The notes beneath the pieces are model-generated. The model ran no database searches. It was not told the origin of the DNA and worked only from the letters and a program-made list of their open reading frames with translations. Shown piece by piece: positions 1-8,607 of a stretch of DNA of 64,000 bases. Location: contig NZ_FOFV01000017.1 of assembly GCF_900111005.1 (NCBI RefSeq), positions 147,012 through 211,011 on the forward strand, written 5' to 3'. A program made the position numbers and the translations under genes. This stretch comes from Lentzea albida (GTDB lineage: Bacteria > Actinomycetota > Actinomycetes > Mycobacteriales > Pseudonocardiaceae). Numbering within the stretch: position 1 is the stretch's first letter; each line of letters starts with the position of its first letter.

Positions 1-2
1 TG

Positions 3-161
3 CCGGTGGCGTTGATGGAACGCGCCGCCACGACCGGTTTCACCGCGGCCAACCGGCTGCTCGGCCAGTGGGGTGTCGCCGGCACGGACCTCTGGACGGT
101 TCCCCTGGAGGGTCGTGTGCCGCTGCTGCGGGCGGCCGCGCGCCGGCGGAGGTCGGCGTGA
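3..161 (+). CDS. C-terminal end of an FAD-dependent oxidoreductase (partial)
   Basis: Only the last 52 codons are present; the gene begins before the window. The frame reads a Val-Ala-Leu-Met-Glu-Arg-Ala segment followed by an Ala-Ala-Asn helix, which resembles the C-terminal FAD-contacting helix of phytoene-desaturase or amine-oxidase type flavoproteins. It ends in an Arg-rich tail. The stop overlaps the GTG start of the next gene (GTGA), so it is the upstream member of the carotenoid operon. A carotenoid desaturase or isomerase role is inferred from context; too little sequence remains to name the enzyme. Confidence 0.55.
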   Translation, partial: PVALMERAATTGFTAANRLLGQWGVAGTDLWTVPLEGRVPLLRAAARRRRSA

Positions 162-988
162 ACGTCGGCGTGGACCGCGGTGGTTCCCGAGCCGCCGTGC
201 GCGGGTCCGCCGCCGGACTCCGGGCGGTGGCCTGGGTCTGCGGTGCGCTCGTCGTGCTGGCGCAGATCGTCTACTCGATGACCGAGCCGGACGCCCGGTT
301 CTTCACGACGGTCGCCTCGGTCGTCGCGTTCGCGGTGGCGTCGGTGTGCGACGCCTTCGCCCGCTTCGGGCCGCGCGCGGCGGCACTGCTGGTGGTGGTC
401 GCCGGAGGCGGCGGGCTGGTGGCCGAGACCACCGGTGTGCACACGGGCTTCCCGTTCGGCGACTACCGGTACACGGGCACCCTCGGCCTGGAGATCGCGG
501 GCGTGCCCGTGGTCGTCGCACTGGCGTGGATCATGATGTCCTGGCCCGCGTTGCTCGTCGGGAGGGCGCTCGCGGCCCGCGTGGACCGTCCCTCCTGGGT
601 GGTCGTCGGGATCGGTGCGTGGGCGCTGGCGTCGTGGGACGTGTTCCTCGACCCGCAGATGGTGGACGCCGGTCACTGGACGTGGTCCGATCCGGTCCCG
701 GCACTGCCCGGAGTGGACGGTGTCCCGCTGACGAACTACGCGGGCTGGCTGCTGGTCTCGGTGCTCATGATCACCGCGTTGCACGGGAGCGTCGGGAGGG
801 CGCGCGTCGTGAACGAGCTCGACCTGCGGGCGGGGCCGGCTCCGGTGCTGTACCTGTGGACGTACGGCTCGTCGGTGTGGGCGCACGCGGCGTTCTTCGG
901 GCGCCCCACCGTGTCCCTGGTAGCGGGCGTGCTGATGGGCCTGGTGGCCGTGCCGTTCGCGTGCGCGCTGTGGCGGTCCCATCGGTGA
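158..988 (+). CDS. CruF-like carotenoid biosynthesis membrane protein
   Basis: A 276-residue protein with about seven hydrophobic segments, matching the size and character of the CruF/carotenoid-synthesis family (DUF422), whose members hydrate the psi-end of acyclic carotenoids. The conserved-looking stretch FPFGDYRYT lies near residue 100, followed by WDVFLDPQMV and a further W-rich segment. GTG at 158 is chosen because GGAGG lies five bases upstream and the start overlaps the preceding stop. Its own stop overlaps the next GTG in the same way, so three genes are translationally coupled. Family assignment is from remembered motifs; the exact end-group substrate cannot be read from the sequence. 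Confidence 0.75.
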   Translation: MNVGVDRGGSRAAVRGSAAGLRAVAWVCGALVVLAQIVYSMTEPDARFFTTVASVVAFAVASVCDAFARFGPRAAALLVVVAGGGGLVAETTGVHTGFPFGDYRYTGTLGLEIAGVPVVVALAWIMMSWPALLVGRALAARVDRPSWVVVGIGAWALASWDVFLDPQMVDAGHWTWSDPVPALPGVDGVPLTNYAGWLLVSVLMITALHGSVGRARVVNELDLRAGPAPVLYLWTYGSSVWAHAAFFGRPTVSLVAGVLMGLVAVPFACALWRSHR

Positions 989-2103
989 AGCGGTTCCTGC
1001 GCGCGGCGGTGCGCGGTGCCGCCGCCGGTTCGGCCGTCGCGGCGGCGCACGCCCTGGTGAACGCGCGACTGATGCGTGTGCCGCCAGCGGATCCGCCCCG
1101 CTGCGGCGAGGCGGTCTCGGTGCTGGTGCCCGCACGGGACGAGGCGCACCGGATCGCGCCGACCATCTTGTCGCTGCGGGCTCAGCGAGGCGTCGACGAC
1201 CTGGAGGTCATCGTGCTCGACGACGGCTCGTCCGACGGCACCGCAGACGAGGTGCGCCGGGCAGCCGGTGACGACCCGAGGATCCGCGTCGTCACCGGGA
1301 GAACGCCGCCGGAGGGCCTGCCCGGCAAGCCCCACGCCTGCGCCCAGCTCGCCGAGCTGGCCACCGGCCGCGTGCTGGTGTTCGTCGACGCGGACGTCGT
1401 GCTCGCGCCCCACGCGATCGCCTCGGCGGTCGCCCTGTTGCGGGAACACGACCTCGATCTGGTGTCCCCGTTCCCCCGCCAGCTCGCCGACGGCGCCGGA
1501 GCGCGTCTCGTGCAGCCGCTGCTGCAGTGGTCGTGGCTGGTGTTCCTGCCGTTGCGCCTGGCCGAACGCTCGCCCAGACCGTCGTTGTCAGCGGCCAACG
1601 GGCAGTTCCTGGTCGTGGACGCCGGCGCCTACCACCGCAGCGGGGGTTTCGCGGGCATCGCCACCGCCGTGCTCGACGACATCGCGCTGCTGCGGGCGGT
1701 CAAGCGCGGCGGCGGACGCGGTGTGGTCGTCGACGGCAGCACGGTGGCGACCTGCCGGATGTACGAGGACTGGGCCGGGGTGCGCGACGGGTACGAGAAG
1801 TCGCTGTGGTCGGCGACCGGCAGCCCGGTGGCGGCGGCGGCGCTGTCCCTCGTGCTCGCCTGGCTGTACGTGCTGCCGCCCGTCGCCGCGCTCGCCGGCT
1901 CCCGCGCCGGCATCGTCGGCTACGCCGCCGGGGTGCTCACCAGGGTCGTGACGGCACGGCACACCGGCGGACGGGTGTGGCCGGACGCGCTCGCCCACCC
2001 GGTGTCGACCGGGGTGTTGCTGACGCTCGTCGCACGGTCGTGGCGGGCCAGGAAGGCGGGACGACTGCAGTGGAAGGGCCGATCGTTGCGGGGAAGCAGC
2101 TGA
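985..2103 (+). CDS. Family 2 glycosyltransferase, CruG-like
   Basis: A 372-residue GT2 enzyme. An N-terminal hydrophobic segment is followed by VLVPARDEA near residue 43, DDGSSDGT near residue 76 and the metal-binding FVDADVVL near residue 132. Two C-terminal membrane segments follow. The layout resembles CruG, the carotenoid glycosyltransferase that usually follows CruF. GTG at 985 overlaps the cruF-like stop by four bases; GTG at 970 is an in-frame alternative. It lies between a CruF-like gene and a CrtI-type desaturase, so glycosylation of a hydroxylated carotenoid is the likely role, by inference. The acceptor and sugar are unknown. Confidence 0.75.
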   Translation: MKRFLRAAVRGAAAGSAVAAAHALVNARLMRVPPADPPRCGEAVSVLVPARDEAHRIAPTILSLRAQRGVDDLEVIVLDDGSSDGTADEVRRAAGDDPRIRVVTGRTPPEGLPGKPHACAQLAELATGRVLVFVDADVVLAPHAIASAVALLREHDLDLVSPFPRQLADGAGARLVQPLLQWSWLVFLPLRLAERSPRPSLSAANGQFLVVDAGAYHRSGGFAGIATAVLDDIALLRAVKRGGGRGVVVDGSTVATCRMYEDWAGVRDGYEKSLWSATGSPVAAAALSLVLAWLYVLPPVAALAGSRAGIVGYAAGVLTRVVTARHTGGRVWPDALAHPVSTGVLLTLVARSWRARKAGRLQWKGRSLRGSS

Positions 2104-2104
2104 C

Positions 2105-3574
2105 ATGGCACGGGTAGCGGTGATCGGCGCGGGAATGGGCGGACTCGCCGCGGCCGCGCGCCTCGCGAGGTCGGGGCACGAGGTCACGGTGTACGAGCAG
2201 GCCGCCGAGCACGGCGGCAAGCTCGGTACTTTGCGGCGCAACGGGTTCACCTTCGACACCGGACCGTCGCTGCTGACGTTGCCGCACGTCTACCGCGACC
2301 TCTTCGCGGCCACCGGCGCCCCTCTCGACGACCTCGTCGAGATCGTCGCGGTGGAGCCGACCTGCCGCTACCGCTTCCCCGACGGCTCCGAGCTCGACAT
2401 GCCTCACGCCGAGGACCAGGCCGAGGCCGCGCTGACCGACGCGTTCGGCCCGGAGGCCGCCCGGCAGTGGCGCGGGATGCTCACCGAGGCGGAACGGTTG
2501 TGGGAGCTCGTCGGTGACCCGGTGCTGCAGAACCCGTTGGGCGGCGTGGGAGATCTGCTGCGCCGGTCGGCGAGCGTGCGGGACCTGGTGGCGATCGCGC
2601 CGTGGCGCACGCTGCGCGGGGTGGGCAGGCGGTTCAGCGATCCGAGACTGCGCATGCTCCTCGACCGCTACGCCACCTACAGCGGCTCCGACCCGCGCCG
2701 CACGCCCGCGTTGATGACGGTGGTCCCGTTCATCGAGCAGCGGTTCGGCGGCTGGTACGTACGCGGCGGGCTGCGCCGGCTCGGCGACGCCCTGTTCGAG
2801 CGCTGCACCGAACTCGGGGTGGGATTCCGCTTCCACGCGAAGGTCACCGCCGTGGAGACCGGAGGCGGCCGCGTCACCGGGGTGGTCCTGCGGGACGGCG
2901 AGCGCAGGCCGGCCGACGTAATCGTGTCCGATGTGGACGCCGAACACCTCTACGGCGACCTCCTCACCGACCGGCGCGCAGACCGTCCACGACGGACACT
3001 GCGCAAGACCCAGCCCTCGCTGTCGGGGTTCGTGCTGCTGCTCGCGTTGCGGGGCAGGACACCGGATCCGGCCCACCACCGCGTGCTGTTCCCGGCCGAC
3101 TACGACGACGAGTTCGACTCGATCTTCGGACGCCGCCCGCGCCCCGTGCCGGACCCGACCGTCTACGTGTGCGCACCGGACGACCCGGCCGTCGCACCCG
3201 AGGGTGACGAGGCGTGGTTCGTCCTGGTCAACGCACCGCGGCAGGGCGACGTCGACTGGACCGCACCGGGACTCGCCGACTCCTACGCAGACCGGGTCCT
3301 GCGCGTGATGGCCGAACGCGGCCTCGACGTCCGCGACCGGGTGCGCTGGCGCGAGATCCGCACACCGGCCGACTGGGCGCGGGACACGGGCGCGGTCGGC
3401 GGATCGATCTACGGCTCGTCCTCCAACGGCCCACGGGCAGCCCTGCTCCGGCCCGCGAACCGCTCCCCCGTGCCCGGCCTGTTCCTCGTCGGCGGCTCGG
3501 CGCATCCGGGCGGCGGCCTGCCGCTCGTGGCGATGTCAGCGCGGATCGTCGCCCAGCTGGTCGGCCCGGCGTGA
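2105..3574 (+). CDS. crtI: Phytoene desaturase-family oxidoreductase (CrtI type)
   Basis: A 489-residue protein, the usual length for CrtI enzymes, which desaturate phytoene using FAD. The N terminus carries the dinucleotide-binding GAGMGGLAAAARLARSGHEV (residues 8-27) and then a GGKLG loop. The C terminus has the typical LFLVGGSAHPGGGLPLV signature. ATG starts one base after the glycosyltransferase stop, making it the last gene of the carotenoid operon. The 3' end overlaps the convergent CDP-alcohol transferase gene by 39 bases. It could also be a related carotenoid 3,4-desaturase acting later in the pathway, since CruF-type hydration is often followed by further desaturation. Confidence 0.85.
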   Translation: MARVAVIGAGMGGLAAAARLARSGHEVTVYEQAAEHGGKLGTLRRNGFTFDTGPSLLTLPHVYRDLFAATGAPLDDLVEIVAVEPTCRYRFPDGSELDMPHAEDQAEAALTDAFGPEAARQWRGMLTEAERLWELVGDPVLQNPLGGVGDLLRRSASVRDLVAIAPWRTLRGVGRRFSDPRLRMLLDRYATYSGSDPRRTPALMTVVPFIEQRFGGWYVRGGLRRLGDALFERCTELGVGFRFHAKVTAVETGGGRVTGVVLRDGERRPADVIVSDVDAEHLYGDLLTDRRADRPRRTLRKTQPSLSGFVLLLALRGRTPDPAHHRVLFPADYDDEFDSIFGRRPRPVPDPTVYVCAPDDPAVAPEGDEAWFVLVNAPRQGDVDWTAPGLADSYADRVLRVMAERGLDVRDRVRWREIRTPADWARDTGAVGGSIYGSSSNGPRAALLRPANRSPVPGLFLVGGSAHPGGGLPLVAMSARIVAQLVGPA

Positions 3575-4258
3575 CGCGAACGGCCCGGTCCACGGCCGGC
3601 CCGCCAGCTCCCGCCGGATGCCCGCGGCGAGTTGCCCGAACCCGGCCACCGCGCACGCCGCCCACACCAGTGCCGACACGGCCGCCCAGCCCCACCCGGT
3701 GACCGGCGTGCCGCCCGGCGCCAGACCCGTTCCGGCACAGGCGATCGCGACCACGACGACTCTCGTCGGCCGCTCCGCCACGGTGATCGCTCCGGCCGAC
3801 GTCATGCCGACGCCCTGCGCCTTCGCCCGCGTGTACTCGTGCAGCATCACCGACACACCGATGGCGGCGCACCACCACGCCCCCGCGCCGAGCGCGAACA
3901 GGACCAGCACCAGTGCCAGGTCCGCCAGGCGATCCGCGACCGCGTCCACCACAGCACCCAACGGCCGCGCACGACCGGTGCGCAACGCCACCGCGCCGTC
4001 CAGCCCGTCCAGCACTCCGGCCGAGACCACCAGCAGCAGAGCCAGAAGTGCCCACCGGCCACCCGCCGCGGCGGCGGCGACGGCGCCACCCGCGACCACC
4101 ACGCCGGCCGCCGACAGCGCGTCGGGCGGAACGCGGTCCAGCGGGCGGGCCAGCACGTGCACGAGCCGCAGCCAGCCGACGACGAGCCTGTTGCCCGACA
4201 CGTCCTCCCCGTGCAGCCGGGACCACCCGGCGACTGGGTTCGCCTCGTCACCGCTCAC
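3536..4258 (-). CDS. CDP-alcohol phosphatidyltransferase family protein
   Basis: About 240 residues. The family motif DG..GA...R......G...D...D can be read in DGLDGAVALRTGRARPLG followed by AVVDAVADRLAD; these Asp residues bind metal and the CDP-activated lipid. Several membrane helices flank it. Members join CDP-diacylglycerol to an alcohol in phospholipid synthesis. GTG at 4258 is chosen because the family-like sequence begins shortly after it; GTG at 4201, closely preceded by GGGGAGG, is an alternative. It faces crtI and is divergent from the YihY-like gene, 54 bases away. Substrate alcohol is unknown. Confidence 0.8.
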   Translation of the reverse strand: MSGDEANPVAGWSRLHGEDVSGNRLVVGWLRLVHVLARPLDRVPPDALSAAGVVVAGGAVAAAAAGGRWALLALLLVVSAGVLDGLDGAVALRTGRARPLGAVVDAVADRLADLALVLVLFALGAGAWWCAAIGVSVMLHEYTRAKAQGVGMTSAGAITVAERPTRVVVVAIACAGTGLAPGGTPVTGWGWAAVSALVWAACAVAGFGQLAAGIRRELAGRPWTGPFASRRADQLGDDPR

Positions 4259-4312
4259 GTGACAACCGTAAGCCGAGGGGTGACGCCGTGCAGGTTCGGG
4301 TACTTCCCGATC

Positions 4313-5122
4313 ATGCACCTGCTCCGCGCCGTGGTGACGGCTACCGGGAGCGCGCTGCGCGGCCGGGACCTCCTGCTGTGGGCCGCCGGACTGACGTTCT
4401 TCTCGGCGCTCGGCCTGGTGCCGCTGCTCCTGCTCGCCCTGCGCGGGGTGTCGCTGGTGTTCGGCGAGGACTTCGTCGTCGACAGCGCGCGCACCGTCGG
4501 CCGATCGCTGCCCCAGGCGCACGACGCCACGGAGACGCTGGTCCGGCTGGCCGAGGCGGCGACGAACACCTCGTGGCCGCTGCTCGCCGCGGCCCTGTTC
4601 CCCGCCTCGCTCTACGGCGAAGGACTGCGCCGCGGCCTCGTGCAGGCGGCCGGTGAACGCCCCACGAAGTGGACCGGCTGGGCCGGGCGGATCGCTTTCC
4701 TGCCCGTGCTCCTGCTCGCGCCCCTGCTCGTCGCGCTACCGCTCTCGCTCGCCTCGGTGGTCGGCCCGCTCTACGAGGAGGGCGGGTGGTCCACCGTGCT
4801 GGGAGTGGTGCTGTCGTTCCACCTCGACGTGATCCCGATCGGCGTGACCGTCGCGCTCGTGTTCGCCTTCGTCGGGCCGGTCGCCCTGCCGGTCAGGACG
4901 ATCCTCGCGGCCGGGGTGTGCGTCGGCGCCGTCCTGACCGGCTTCCTGCACGGGTTCGTCGTGTTCCTCGCGATCCCGGTGGACTGGGCGATCCCGTACG
5001 GCGGGCTGGCGGTCCCCGGTGCGGTGGCGGCGATCGGGCTGTGGCTGTTCCTGCTGCACGCCCTGCTCCTGTTCGGGTACCGGACGACGCTCAGCACCTG
5101 CGACGTGCTCGGCCGGGACTGA
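4313..5122 (+). CDS. YihY/BrkB family inner membrane protein
   Basis: A 269-residue polytopic membrane protein with about six hydrophobic helices and the motif LTFFSALGLVPLLLL near residue 28, typical of the YihY/virulence factor BrkB family. A family-like segment rich in Tyr-Gly-Glu-Gly lies near residue 102. The function of this family is not established; it is not an RNase despite old naming. ATG at 4313 is used; no strong ribosome binding site is visible. It is monocistronic, with no obvious partner nearby. Confidence 0.75.
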   Translation: MHLLRAVVTATGSALRGRDLLLWAAGLTFFSALGLVPLLLLALRGVSLVFGEDFVVDSARTVGRSLPQAHDATETLVRLAEAATNTSWPLLAAALFPASLYGEGLRRGLVQAAGERPTKWTGWAGRIAFLPVLLLAPLLVALPLSLASVVGPLYEEGGWSTVLGVVLSFHLDVIPIGVTVALVFAFVGPVALPVRTILAAGVCVGAVLTGFLHGFVVFLAIPVDWAIPYGGLAVPGAVAAIGLWLFLLHALLLFGYRTTLSTCDVLGRD

Positions 5123-5131
5123 GGCGGCGGG

Positions 5132-5956
5132 TCAGTCGAGCCCGAGTCCGGGGAACTCCACCGCCGTGGCGTCGGCTCCGAACGGCTGGGACCACGCGCG
5201 GTACCGGAGCTCGTCCGGGCTCGTGATCCCGTAGGCCTCGTGCAGTGCCGCGACGCAGCGCCGCGCCAGCCCCGCGAACTCGCTCGTGAGAGCGGGGCGC
5301 CGGAGTTCCGACGTCCAGTTGGGTTGGGTGACCTCGGGCTCGGCCCAGTCGAACCTGCGCAGCTGGAACTCGTCGGCGTCCGCAGCGACGTCCGTCCCCG
5401 GTGCTTCCGCGTACAGCCGGTCGGGCGCGCCGGCGAACTGCACGTAACGCCTGGGGTCCGCCGCCGCGTGGACGATGAGGAACACGCCGTCGGTCACGTC
5501 CCGGAAGCAGTCCGTGAGCCGCTCGGTGAACCGGTCCCACTCGTACGCGATCTTCCACGGCATGGGGACCGGTGTGCGCGTGGTGGTGAACCGCAGCTCG
5601 GCGTCGTCGAACGCGATCAGCTTTGCCAGCGGACCGCGGTGGTCGTCCCGCTCGAAGCCTTCGGCGTGCCCCGCCGGGTCGCGCGTGGTGACCCAATAGG
5701 CGCTCCCCGAGTCGCCCGCCACCTCGACGGGCAGACCGCGGTAGGTGCCGGGGCGGGCGAGGTCGTAGCACTCCAGCACGTCGTCGTGCGCGAGCCTCTT
5801 CACGAAGTGGCGGCGCCCCTGCCGGCTGAACGACTCGTCCACCTCGTGGTCCGCCGTGATCCACCACCTGCCGGCGTGGTGCTGGAGCCGGTAGTCGGTG
5901 TCGCGGTACCGGACGAACCGTCCGGGCGCCGGGAGGCGGTCGCCTGCCTGGTTCAC
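5132..5956 (-). CDS. Uncharacterised protein coupled to the next upstream gene
   Basis: 274 residues, soluble, acidic and rich in aromatic residues, with no signal peptide or membrane segment. I do not recognise a family. The N-terminal half contains a repeated beta-strand-like pattern (RFVRYRDTDYRL, GRWWITADHEVDE). The C-terminal half has PWKIAYEWDRF and EFQLRRFDWAEP. The GTG at 5956 overlaps the TGA of the upstream gene (GTGA), so the two are translationally coupled and probably act together. An immunity, chaperone or intercellular-competition role is possible for such paired actinobacterial proteins but there is no direct evidence here. Confidence 0.6.
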   Translation of the reverse strand: MNQAGDRLPAPGRFVRYRDTDYRLQHHAGRWWITADHEVDESFSRQGRRHFVKRLAHDDVLECYDLARPGTYRGLPVEVAGDSGSAYWVTTRDPAGHAEGFERDDHRGPLAKLIAFDDAELRFTTTRTPVPMPWKIAYEWDRFTERLTDCFRDVTDGVFLIVHAAADPRRYVQFAGAPDRLYAEAPGTDVAADADEFQLRRFDWAEPEVTQPNWTSELRRPALTSEFAGLARRCVAALHEAYGITSPDELRYRAWSQPFGADATAVEFPGLGLD

Positions 5957-6438
5957 CACTGCTGTGCCTTCCGGTCGAGCTCGACGCCCTGGGGAGTGGC
6001 GAACATCCCGCTGAAGCCCTTGCGGGAAAGGCTGAACGAGATCGCCCCGCCCGACCCGGTGGCCCACTTCGCCGACGTCGTCGTCTCGAAGTCGCGCATC
6101 ACCGGCGTGCCCCAGCGCCCCTCCCCCTCGCGCACCACGAGGGTGAAGGCGTCCCCGAGGAACCGCCTCGACGCGGGGGTGACCTCGCGGATCGTGTCCG
6201 CGACGGCGAACTTGAGGTAGGACAGTTCGCCCTTGGCGCCGATGGTCATCACGTCCGGGGACGTGAACCCGGACTCCCTGTTCATGAGGTAGGAGACGCC
6301 GTTCTCGACCTCGATCGTCCACCCGAGCCACTCGACGGCCAGCTGCTGCACCTGGTCGCGCGTGAGCGGCCAGGGCGCGATCTCCCAGAAGTCCATGAGG
6401 TCGCAGGCCTCGGCGGGTGCCATCGCTCTCCACTCCAC
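5953..6438 (-). CDS. Uncharacterised small protein (DUF6301-like)
   Basis: 161 residues, no membrane or secretion signal. The segment RDQVQQLAVEWLGWTIE near residue 27 followed by short strands recalls the DUF6301 group of actinobacterial proteins of unknown function; this recollection is tentative. GTG at 6438 gives the full frame; ATG at 6423, preceded by GGAG-rich sequence, is an equally good start and would remove five residues. It is the first gene of a two-gene coupled unit with the 274-residue protein downstream. Confidence 0.6.
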   Translation of the reverse strand: MEWRAMAPAEACDLMDFWEIAPWPLTRDQVQQLAVEWLGWTIEVENGVSYLMNRESGFTSPDVMTIGAKGELSYLKFAVADTIREVTPASRRFLGDAFTLVVREGEGRWGTPVMRDFETTTSAKWATGSGGAISFSLSRKGFSGMFATPQGVELDRKAQQW

Positions 6439-6970
6439 GACCTGATCGTCTCATGCGATCTCGCGAGCGGTGACGCGCAGGCCGTTCTCGTCCACAGTGG
6501 ACAGTCTGGCCCGCTGCGACGGGGTGCGTCCATCTCGGTGAACGCACCCTGTCTCGTTGCCGACCGGCGGCGCGTACCTGCATGGTGTTCGCGGGAGAAC
6601 CGGAGGCTCCACTGGGGGACATCATCCGCGTCGTCTCGCGTCCGAACGCGCCTTCGCCCATCAGTACACTGTGGACGTCGAGCGGCAGCGTCGATCCCTC
6701 GTCCACCTGCCCGACACCGCATGCTCACCAGACCCGTGCTCGCCGCACTCACCGTCGTGACCAGCCTGCTCGTCCCCAGCGCGGCGGCCGCCGCCGTCGG
6801 CGCGAACGGCGTGGTCGCGGGGTACTCCGGCACCAAACCGGTCGTCTGGACTTGCGGCTGACGTCGGGGGGCGGGCCGGAGGGCTGACGTCCGCAGGGAG
6901 GCTGGAGAGCCGGTCCGCCCCTGGCGACGGTCACCCCGCGTCCGCCGCCGCGATCACCCCGCCGCGCCGA
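6439..6970. other. Gene-poor interval with one doubtful small secreted ORF
   Basis: About 530 bases between the uncharacterised pair and the STAS gene. The only candidate is a 46-codon plus-strand frame at 6721-6861 starting with ATG. It reads a hydrophobic signal-like segment (residues 5-25, ending in a run of Ala) and ends VVWTCG. No ribosome binding site precedes it, so it may be a gene remnant. A minus-strand frame starting near 6706 has coding-like codon use for about 45 codons but no recognisable product. No RNA gene or repeat was seen. Confidence 0.35.
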
Positions 6971-7330
6971 TCACATCGCGCGCAACGCGCTCGACACGTC
7001 CGGCTGAACCTCGACCACCCGGTCGACCCCGGTCATCTCCAGCACCCGCCGCACGATGCCGCCACGCGCGACCACCACCAGCCGCACGCCCAGCCGGGTG
7101 GCCTCCTTCTGCGCCTGCACCAGCAGGTTGAGGCCCGAGGACCCCATGAACACGACGCCGGTGAGGTCGAGGACGAGCACCTCCGGCCTGGTCGCGAGCT
7201 GGACGCGGACCTCGTGGCCGATCACGTCGTCGGTCGTGGTGTCGACCTCGCCGACGACGGACGTGACCGGGACGGGACCGGTGTGGCCGGTCCGGACCGA
7301 CACGGGCTGACCTGGATCGAGCTTCGTCAT
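6971..7330 (-). CDS. STAS-domain anti-sigma factor antagonist
   Basis: 119 residues, one STAS domain. The phospho-acceptor region reads LVLDLTGVVFMGSSGLNLL (about residues 52-70), with Ser-Ser at the position phosphorylated by anti-sigma kinases in SpoIIAA/RsbV proteins. In that family the unphosphorylated form binds the kinase and releases a sigma factor. ATG at 7330 is preceded by AGGAAG at a suitable distance. It is divergent from an RsbW-like ATPase gene 182 bases away, an arrangement suggesting a partner-switching pair. Which sigma factor is controlled cannot be told; none is encoded in the window. Confidence 0.85.
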   Translation of the reverse strand: MTKLDPGQPVSVRTGHTGPVPVTSVVGEVDTTTDDVIGHEVRVQLATRPEVLVLDLTGVVFMGSSGLNLLVQAQKEATRLGVRLVVVARGGIVRRVLEMTGVDRVVEVQPDVSSALRAM

Positions 7331-7444
7331 GCCGTCGCTCTTCCTGCCGTGGCGCACCGCCGGAACGGGCGGAACGCGTTCGGAGGGCGTACCCGATCGG
7401 CGCGAGGCGCAAACGTGCGATTCGCGAAAGAACCGCGTGTCGCG

Positions 7445-7470
7445 GTTTACCTGCGCCGGGCCGTGGGTAA
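7445..7470 (+). promoter_or_regulatory. Candidate SigB/SigF-type promoter
   Basis: GTTT at 7445-7448 and GGGTAA at 7465-7470 are separated by 16 bases, matching the remembered stress-sigma consensus GTTT-N14-16-GGGTA. It lies about 42 bases before the start of the RsbW-like gene, in the correct orientation. Autoregulation of an anti-sigma kinase gene by the sigma factor it controls is common. Confidence 0.5.
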
Positions 7471-7512
7471 CGGAGGATTTCGAACGTCTTCACGGAAGAG
7501 GGTCAGTTCGAC

Positions 7513-7917
7513 ATGGAGTCCAGCGACGAGCCCCCTCCACGACCGGACGTCGCTCTGGAGTTGCACGAACCCACACCTCCCCTCGCCTCCCTGCGCCACC
7601 TGCTCTCCGAGGTCTTCGACGACCTCGCCGAGGAGTCGCTGGAGGACCTGCACCTCGTCGTCACCGAGCTGGTCAGCAACGCCTACGACCACGGCCTGCA
7701 CCCCCGGCACCTCCGGCTCCGGCGCCTGCCCGCCCCCGCCCTGCTCCGCGTCGAGGTCGACGACGGGTCGTCGGACCAGCCGGTCCTCGGCCGGTCCCGG
7801 ATCGACGACACGCGCGGACGGGGGCTGATCATCGTGGACAAGATCGCCCGGGACTGGGGCGTCATCGGGCGCACGACCGGGAAGACCGTCTGGGCCGACC
7901 TGTCGTCGCAGACGTGA
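7513..7917 (+). CDS. Anti-sigma factor serine kinase-like ATPase (RsbW/HATPase_c_2)
   Basis: 134 residues with a single GHKL ATPase fold. The N box reads ELVSNAYDHG (about residues 56-65), the G1 region VDDGS, the G2 region TRGRGLIIVDKIA and the last strand GKTVWADL. These are the ATP-binding elements of RsbW/SpoIIAB-type kinases, which bind a sigma factor and phosphorylate a STAS partner. The divergent STAS gene is the obvious candidate partner. In many actinobacteria such small kinases are numerous and orphan, so a specific sigma partner cannot be assigned. A stress-sigma-like promoter lies upstream. Confidence 0.85.
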   Translation: MESSDEPPPRPDVALELHEPTPPLASLRHLLSEVFDDLAEESLEDLHLVVTELVSNAYDHGLHPRHLRLRRLPAPALLRVEVDDGSSDQPVLGRSRIDDTRGRGLIIVDKIARDWGVIGRTTGKTVWADLSSQT

Positions 7918-7944
7918 CGAGCGCGGCCGCAGGGCGCGAACCGG

Positions 7945-8607
7945 TCAGCAGGTGACGTTGACGGTCGCGTTCGCCTGGAACGACACGTGCACGTGGTCCA
8001 TGTGGTTGGCCGTGGGGCTGCCGCGGTCCTCCATCGGCGTGAAGCCACTGCCGTCGTTGTAGCGCTGGCGCCAGATCACGTAGGTGACGCCGAACGCCTT
8101 GCGGTTGGCCAGCACGTAGTCGGCGAGGGCGTTGCCCGTGGCGGTGTCGACCATGAAATCGAGTGCGAGGCCGGTGGGGTGGTCGCCGGAGCCGGCCCGG
8201 CCGGTGGCGCCACCGATGTCGTCCACGCCGAACTTGCCTCCGACGTGGTGGCCCACCTGCGCCACGTGCGGCTTGACGCCGTTCAGGGTGGTCGGGCAGG
8301 GCGGCGGCGGGGGTGGCGGCGGCGGCGGGGGTGGTGGCGGCGGCGTGGTGGTCTCGGGGGTCGTCGTCGTGGTCACCGGAGGCGGTGAGGACGGCGGCGT
8401 GCTGGACGACGTCGCGGTGGACGACGGGGTCTGACCGGCGGAGCTCGACGAGGCGGCGAGGTTGGCGGCCGCTCCGGTGGGGTCGACCGGCTGGTCGGAG
8501 GTGCGGACTACCCAGAAGGTCGCGACGAGGCCCACCGTGAGGGTGGCGGCGACCGCGATGGGGAGCTTCCGGCTTGGTTTCTCTTGCGTTCTATGTCGGC
8601 CCGGCAT
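7945..8607 (-). CDS. Membrane-anchored M15-like peptidase-domain protein
   Basis: 220 residues. A basic N terminus precedes one membrane segment (about residues 15-36), then a Ser/Thr/Pro linker ending in 15 consecutive prolines (about 87-101), then a C-terminal domain of about 115 residues. That domain holds HPTGLALDFMV and MDHVHVSF, which match the H-x6-D and H-x-H zinc ligands of the peptidase M15 (D-Ala-D-Ala carboxypeptidase) superfamily. Three cysteines, one near the linker and one at the very C terminus, could form a disulfide. The protein is probably surface-anchored and acts on peptidoglycan. ATG at 8607 is used. Confidence 0.7.
   Translation of the reverse strand: MPGRHRTQEKPSRKLPIAVAATLTVGLVATFWVVRTSDQPVDPTGAAANLAASSSSAGQTPSSTATSSSTPPSSPPPVTTTTTPETTTPPPPPPPPPPPPPPPCPTTLNGVKPHVAQVGHHVGGKFGVDDIGGATGRAGSGDHPTGLALDFMVDTATGNALADYVLANRKAFGVTYVIWRQRYNDGSGFTPMEDRGSPTANHMDHVHVSFQANATVNVTC

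Noticed and set aside
6721..6861. 46-residue secreted peptide gene
   Set aside because: A signal-like segment is present but no ribosome binding site precedes it and no homologue is recalled; kept only as a note in the interval entry.
8295..8345. Tandem repeat or CRISPR-like block
   Set aside because: It encodes the 15-proline linker of the M15-like protein; there are no spacers or palindromic repeats.
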